A stretch of 18,656 bases of DNA from Prevotella sp. CAG:732 (GTDB lineage: Bacteria; Bacteroidota; Bacteroidia; Bacteroidales; Bacteroidaceae): assembly GCA_000436035.1 (NCBI GenBank), contig FR893278.1, positions 42,335 through 60,990 on the forward strand, given 5' to 3'. The translations under genes and the position numbers were made by a program. A model generated the notes under the pieces. The model worked only from the letters and a program-made list of their open reading frames with translations, ran no database searches and had not been told where the DNA came from. Below are positions 15,395-18,656 of this stretch, in pieces. How positions within the stretch are numbered: position 1 is the first letter of the stretch; each line of letters begins with the position of its first letter.

Positions 15395-16728
15395 CAATCT
15401 AACTTGTGAATAATCAAACCACTACGCAACTTTGGCTCAAACCAAGTTGCCTTAGGAGGCATAATCTTGCCGCTATCCGCAATGTCCATGATTTGCTGCA
15501 TGGTGACAGGATGCAAGGCAAGTGCCATCTTCATCTCGCCACTATCCACACGGCGCTTCAACTCGCCCAATCCACGCAAGCCACCAACGAAGTCAATACG
15601 CTTGTCGGAACGCAAGTCCTTGATGCCCAGTATCTCATCCAAAATCAAGCGAGACGAGATGTCAACATCCAACACTCCAATAGGATCGCTATCATCGTAA
15701 GTGCCTGGCTTAGCATACAAGCCATACCACTTGCCATCGAGATAAAGGAGGAAGCTATGCAAGACGGCTGGCTTCAAGACATCGAGACCGCACTCCTTAA
15801 TGGCATCATCCAATGACATTTTCTCATAACAAGGAATGCCATCCTCGTCTCCACTCACATTCACATTGATGGCATCAATCACTATCACCTCAAAGTTCTT
15901 CTGCAATGCTGTCAAGAACTCATCTGAGGTCAATCCATTCAAATCCTTTACCACACGATTGTAATCGAGGATGGTCAACTGACTAGCCTGAAAACAAACA
16001 GCCATGAAATAGTTGTACTCCTCCTTGCCAGTATGGTTAGGATTCTGTTTTGCCTTCTCTGCGCCCACCAAGGCAGCAGCAGCTGAACGATGGTGACCAT
16101 CAGCAATATAGAGACTTGGCATCTTGGCAAACTCAGCAGTGATAGTGGCGATGTCCTTGTCATCGCTCACTACCCAGAACTGATGGCGGAATCCATCAAT
16201 AGGTGCGATGAAATCATACTCAGGCTGGGTGCTTGCATAACGCACAAGAATCTCATTGAGCACGGCATTGTCAGGATAAGCGAAGAAGACCGGTTCGATA
16301 TTCGCATTGCAAACACGTACATGCTTCATGCGATCCTCTTCCTTGTCACGGCGAGTCAACTCATGTTTTTTGATGACACCCGTCATATAGTCATTGACAT
16401 ACGCACCCACGACAAGACCATATTGCGTCTTGCCATTCATGGTCTGCGCATAGATATAATACTGTTCTTTATCATCCTGCACGAGCCATCCCTTCTCCTG
16501 GAACTTTTTGAAGTTCTCTGCAGCACTCTCATAGACACGAGGGTCGTACTCAGAAGTACCTGGCTCGAAGTTGATTTCCGGTTTGATGATATGATAAAGA
16601 CTCTTCTCGTTATCGCCAGCTTCCGCACGAGCTTCCTCGGAGTCGAGGACATCATACGGACGAGACTCCACCTGCTCCACGAGCTCCTTAGGTGGACGAA
16701 TACCCTTGAAAGGTTTTACTATTGCCAT
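15394..16728 (-). CDS. DUF1015 family protein in the serine cluster
   Basis: This is a 444-residue cytosolic protein beginning MAIVKPFKGIRPPKELVEQV. DUF1015 landmarks are RPYDV (23-27), SLYHIIKPE (43-51), HELTRRDKEEDR (122-133), IEPVFFAYP (144-152) and the invariant-looking ADGHHRSAAA (209-218). The family (COG4198 type) has no agreed activity. It follows serC and serA on the same strand and overlaps the YigZ start by one base, so a role tied to serine or phosphoserine metabolism is a reasonable inference. The DGHHR motif resembles the phosphate-binding loop of ParB/sulfiredoxin-fold kinases; I could not test this. No promoter is seen in the 114-bp gap before it, only a modest hairpin. Confidence 0.88.
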   Translation of the reverse strand: MAIVKPFKGIRPPKELVEQVESRPYDVLDSEEARAEAGDNEKSLYHIIKPEINFEPGTSEYDPRVYESAAENFKKFQEKGWLVQDDKEQYYIYAQTMNGKTQYGLVVGAYVNDYMTGVIKKHELTRRDKEEDRMKHVRVCNANIEPVFFAYPDNAVLNEILVRYASTQPEYDFIAPIDGFRHQFWVVSDDKDIATITAEFAKMPSLYIADGHHRSAAAALVGAEKAKQNPNHTGKEEYNYFMAVCFQASQLTILDYNRVVKDLNGLTSDEFLTALQKNFEVIVIDAINVNVSGDEDGIPCYEKMSLDDAIKECGLDVLKPAVLHSFLLYLDGKWYGLYAKPGTYDDSDPIGVLDVDISSRLILDEILGIKDLRSDKRIDFVGGLRGLGELKRRVDSGEMKMALALHPVTMQQIMDIADSGKIMPPKATWFEPKLRSGLIIHKLD

Positions 16729-16790
16729 AATTGATACTTTTATGCCTCATCATACGAGGATGACGAAGCTATTTTAAAACAAAAAGCCCA

Positions 16791-16820
16791 CAAAGGATGT
16801 CTGTACGAGACACCCCTTGC
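16791..16820 (-). other. Imperfect hairpin between serA and the DUF1015 gene
   Basis: GGATGTCT and AGACACCC pair with one mismatch around GTACG, extended by CAAAGG against CCCTTG. It lies about 25 nt below the serA stop. On the minus strand the tail (GGGCTTTTTGTTTTAAAA) is T-rich, so it could act as an attenuating terminator that lowers DUF1015 expression relative to serA. Confidence 0.45.
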
Positions 16821-16842
16821 GAGCTCATCTATTATTCTTTTA

Positions 16843-17760
16843 TTACTTGTTTACCTGGAACTTGGTGCAACCATCCTTGAAGAAGGCATTGATCTGCTTT
16901 GCTGCAGCAATACCTGCATTGATGTTTGCCTCAGCTGTCTGAGCACCCATCTTCTTAGGTGTGGAGAAGTAACGACCCTCGAACTTAGCAAACTCTGCGT
17001 CTGCATCAGGCTTGATATCAGTGATAAACTTCAAGTCCTCACGTTCAGCCATCAACTTTAAGATTTCCTCTTCATTAATGACCTCCTTACGAGCCGTATT
17101 AATCAAGATACCGCCCTTAGGCAACTGATTGACAGTCTTATAGTCGATACTCTTGATGGTCTCTGGAGTAGCAGGGATATGCAAAGAAACAATGTCGCAA
17201 GTCTGGAACAACTCGTCCTGGCACTTCACAGCGTGAACACCAGCTGCCTCAATGACGTCAGCAGGACAGAAAGCATCGTATGCAGACACTTCCATGCCAA
17301 AGCCCTTGGCGATACGAGCCACATTGCGACCCACATTACCAAATGCGAGGATACCCAACTTCTTGCCCTTCAACTCAGAGCCAGCCTTTCCATTGTAGAA
17401 ATTACGAACGGCATAAACCAACAAGCCGAATACCAACTCAGCAACGGCATTGGAGTTCTGACCAGGAGTATTCTCAGCCACCACGTTATGAGCGGTAGCC
17501 GCTGAAAGGTCGATGTTATCATAACCTGCACCAGCACGAACGATAATCTTCAAGTTCTTGGCGGCATCGAGCACTTCTGCGTCAGCCTTATCAGAACGGA
17601 TAATCATCGCATCCACATCCTTGACAGCCTTCAAGAGCTGTGCTTTCTCTGTATATTTTTCGAGCAAGACCAATTCATTGCCTGCTCCCTCTATCTCTTT
17701 CTTGATGCCTTCCACAGCAGCTGCTGCGAAAGGCTTCTCTGTTGCAACTAATACTTTCAT
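16843..17760 (-). CDS. serA: D-3-phosphoglycerate dehydrogenase, short (ACT-less) form
   Basis: ATG at 17760 (MKVLVATEKPFAAAAVEGIK) gives 305 residues; a TTG two codons upstream is less likely. It is a D-2-hydroxyacid dehydrogenase: RAGAGYDNIDL (75-85), Rossmann turn LAFGNVG (138-144, Ala in place of the first Gly), Asp162 after the second strand, VSLHIPATPET (191-201) and INTARKEVINEEE with catalytic Arg224. Where most relatives have TPHxGG it has TPKKMGA (267-273), so the catalytic His is replaced by Lys. It ends soon after this domain, with no C-terminal ACT or ASB domain. This combination is known for the Bacteroidales/Entamoeba type. It oxidises 3-phosphoglycerate to 3-phosphohydroxypyruvate, starting serine synthesis, 29 nt below serC. 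Confidence 0.92.
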   Translation of the reverse strand: MKVLVATEKPFAAAAVEGIKKEIEGAGNELVLLEKYTEKAQLLKAVKDVDAMIIRSDKADAEVLDAAKNLKIIVRAGAGYDNIDLSAATAHNVVAENTPGQNSNAVAELVFGLLVYAVRNFYNGKAGSELKGKKLGILAFGNVGRNVARIAKGFGMEVSAYDAFCPADVIEAAGVHAVKCQDELFQTCDIVSLHIPATPETIKSIDYKTVNQLPKGGILINTARKEVINEEEILKLMAEREDLKFITDIKPDADAEFAKFEGRYFSTPKKMGAQTAEANINAGIAAAKQINAFFKDGCTKFQVNK

Positions 17761-17789
17761 GTGCAAATCATTTAATTATGAATTTCAAA

Positions 17790-18656
17790 TTAGTGCTGCG
17801 CCTCGAAATCCTGCATAGCCTTAACGAGTGCATTTACGCCCTCCATGGTCTGAGCGTTGTAGCAGCTAGCGCGGAAGCCACCTACCGAACGGTGACCCTT
17901 GACGCCAACCATACCACGCTCTGTAGCGAATTCCAAGAATGGTTTCTCAAGTTCAGCATACTCATCGTTCATCACGAAGCAAATGTTCATCAATGAGCGA
18001 GATGCCTCTTCCACAGTACCCTTGAAGAGTTTGTTGCGGTCGATCTCAGCATAGAGCACCTCAGCACGCTCATGAGCACGCTTGTCTGCTGCCTCAACAC
18101 CACCATTAGCCTTCAACCAGCGGAGGTTTTCCATCAAGGTGTAGATAGGAACTACAGGAGGAGTATTGAACATACTACCCTTCTCTACATGAGTACGATA
18201 ATCGAGCATTGTAGGAATCTCACGAGGAGCCTTGCCAAGCATGTCATCCTTGACGATGATGACGGTAACACCTGCCATAGAAAGGTTCTTCTGTGCACCT
18301 GCATAGATGGCAGTATATTTAGAAACATCTACTGGACGGCTCATGATGTCGGAACTCATATCAGAAATCAATGGCACATTGACATCTGGATCCACACGAA
18401 GTTCTGTACCATATATTGTATTGTTGCTTGTCAAATGCAAGTAATCAACATCGGCTGGCACATTGTTTGGCACCTGAGGATAGAAAGTGTAGTTGGCGTC
18501 GGACGATGATGCGATCTCCACGACCTCACCAAAATGCTTCGCCTCTTTCATTGCCTTCTTAGCCCATGTGCCAGAATTGATGTAGGCAGCCTTCTTGATG
18601 AGGAAGTTGGCAGGAATCTGCATAAACTGCAGGGACGCACCACCACCAAGGAAGAT
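17790..18656 (-). CDS. serC: Phosphoserine aminotransferase SerC (N-terminus outside window)
   Basis: The frame is open to the right edge, giving 288 residues of the usual 355-360. The first visible residues, FLGGGASLQFMQIP, are the SerC cofactor-phosphate loop. Further marks are INSGTWAKKAMKEA, HLTSNNTIYGTE, DMSSDIMSRPVDVSKY, the PLP lysine in YAGAQKNLSMAG, and the C-terminal GHRSVGGFRASCYNA substrate-binding region. It transaminates 3-phosphohydroxypyruvate with glutamate to phosphoserine, and also serves pyridoxal phosphate synthesis. It is the first visible gene of the serC-serA-DUF1015-YigZ cluster; its promoter lies outside. Confidence 0.96.
   Translation of the reverse strand: MFLGGGASLQFMQIPANFLIKKAAYINSGTWAKKAMKEAKHFGEVVEIASSSDANYTFYPQVPNNVPADVDYLHLTSNNTIYGTELRVDPDVNVPLISDMSSDIMSRPVDVSKYTAIYAGAQKNLSMAGVTVIIVKDDMLGKAPREIPTMLDYRTHVEKGSMFNTPPVVPIYTLMENLRWLKANGGVEAADKRAHERAEVLYAEIDRNKLFKGTVEEASRSLMNICFVMNDEYAELEKPFLEFATERGMVGVKGHRSVGGFRASCYNAQTMEGVNALVKAMQDFEAQH

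Noticed and set aside
16090..16734. 214-codon plus-strand frame opposite DUF1015
   Set aside because: Antisense shadow with no motif; DUF1015 landmarks are complete on the minus strand.

Overview
The window reads as a chromosomal segment of a Bacteroidota bacterium, most likely a Prevotella/Segatella-type gut or oral species. Pointers to this are several promoters of the Bacteroidota sigma type (TTTG, about 20 bp, TAnnTTTG), a general lack of Shine-Dalgarno sites, the lineage-typical families DUF4421 and HU-HIG, the Lys-type short SerA, and a Rho factor with a roughly 250-residue disordered insertion. The genus is inferred from protein flavour and was not checked by a search. No tRNA, rRNA, CRISPR array, intact insertion sequence or prophage is visible.

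Left part (1-6305): the end of a plus-strand gene with a very basic tail, closed by an intrinsic terminator. Then comes a leftward block of five genes: ABC-F ATPase (Uup-like), engB, a Gfo/Idh/MocA oxidoreductase, an exported DUF4421 protein and an exported DUF1460 (NlpC/P60-like) amidase. An orphan leftward promoter sits below this block and points at a possible 29-residue ORF or small RNA.

Middle (6306-10381): ABC-F and rho diverge from overlapping promoters. rho carries a structured leader and a hairpin downstream, followed by an exported YhcH/YjgK/YiaL-family protein. A convergent HU-HIG DNA-binding protein follows. The 470-bp gap after it holds a 22-bp tandem repeat, a frameshifted scrap of a RhuM-like gene and a 16-bp-stem terminator.

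Right part (10382-18656): leftward uxaC (glucuronate isomerase), an AraC-type regulator and dapA, each with a recognisable terminator or hairpin at its end. truA runs rightward and is nearly leaderless. A leftward cluster of partial serC, serA, DUF1015 and a YigZ/IMPACT protein closes the window.

Most genes are housekeeping: translation and ribosome assembly (ABC-F, EngB, TruA), transcription termination (Rho), lysine/peptidoglycan precursors (DapA), serine synthesis (SerC, SerA) and uronate catabolism (UxaC). No new multi-gene system is obvious. The points most worth a second look are the Rho insertion and its leader, the 22-bp repeat beside the HU promoter, the RhuM remnant, the orphan promoter with its small ORF, and DUF1015 inside the serine cluster.
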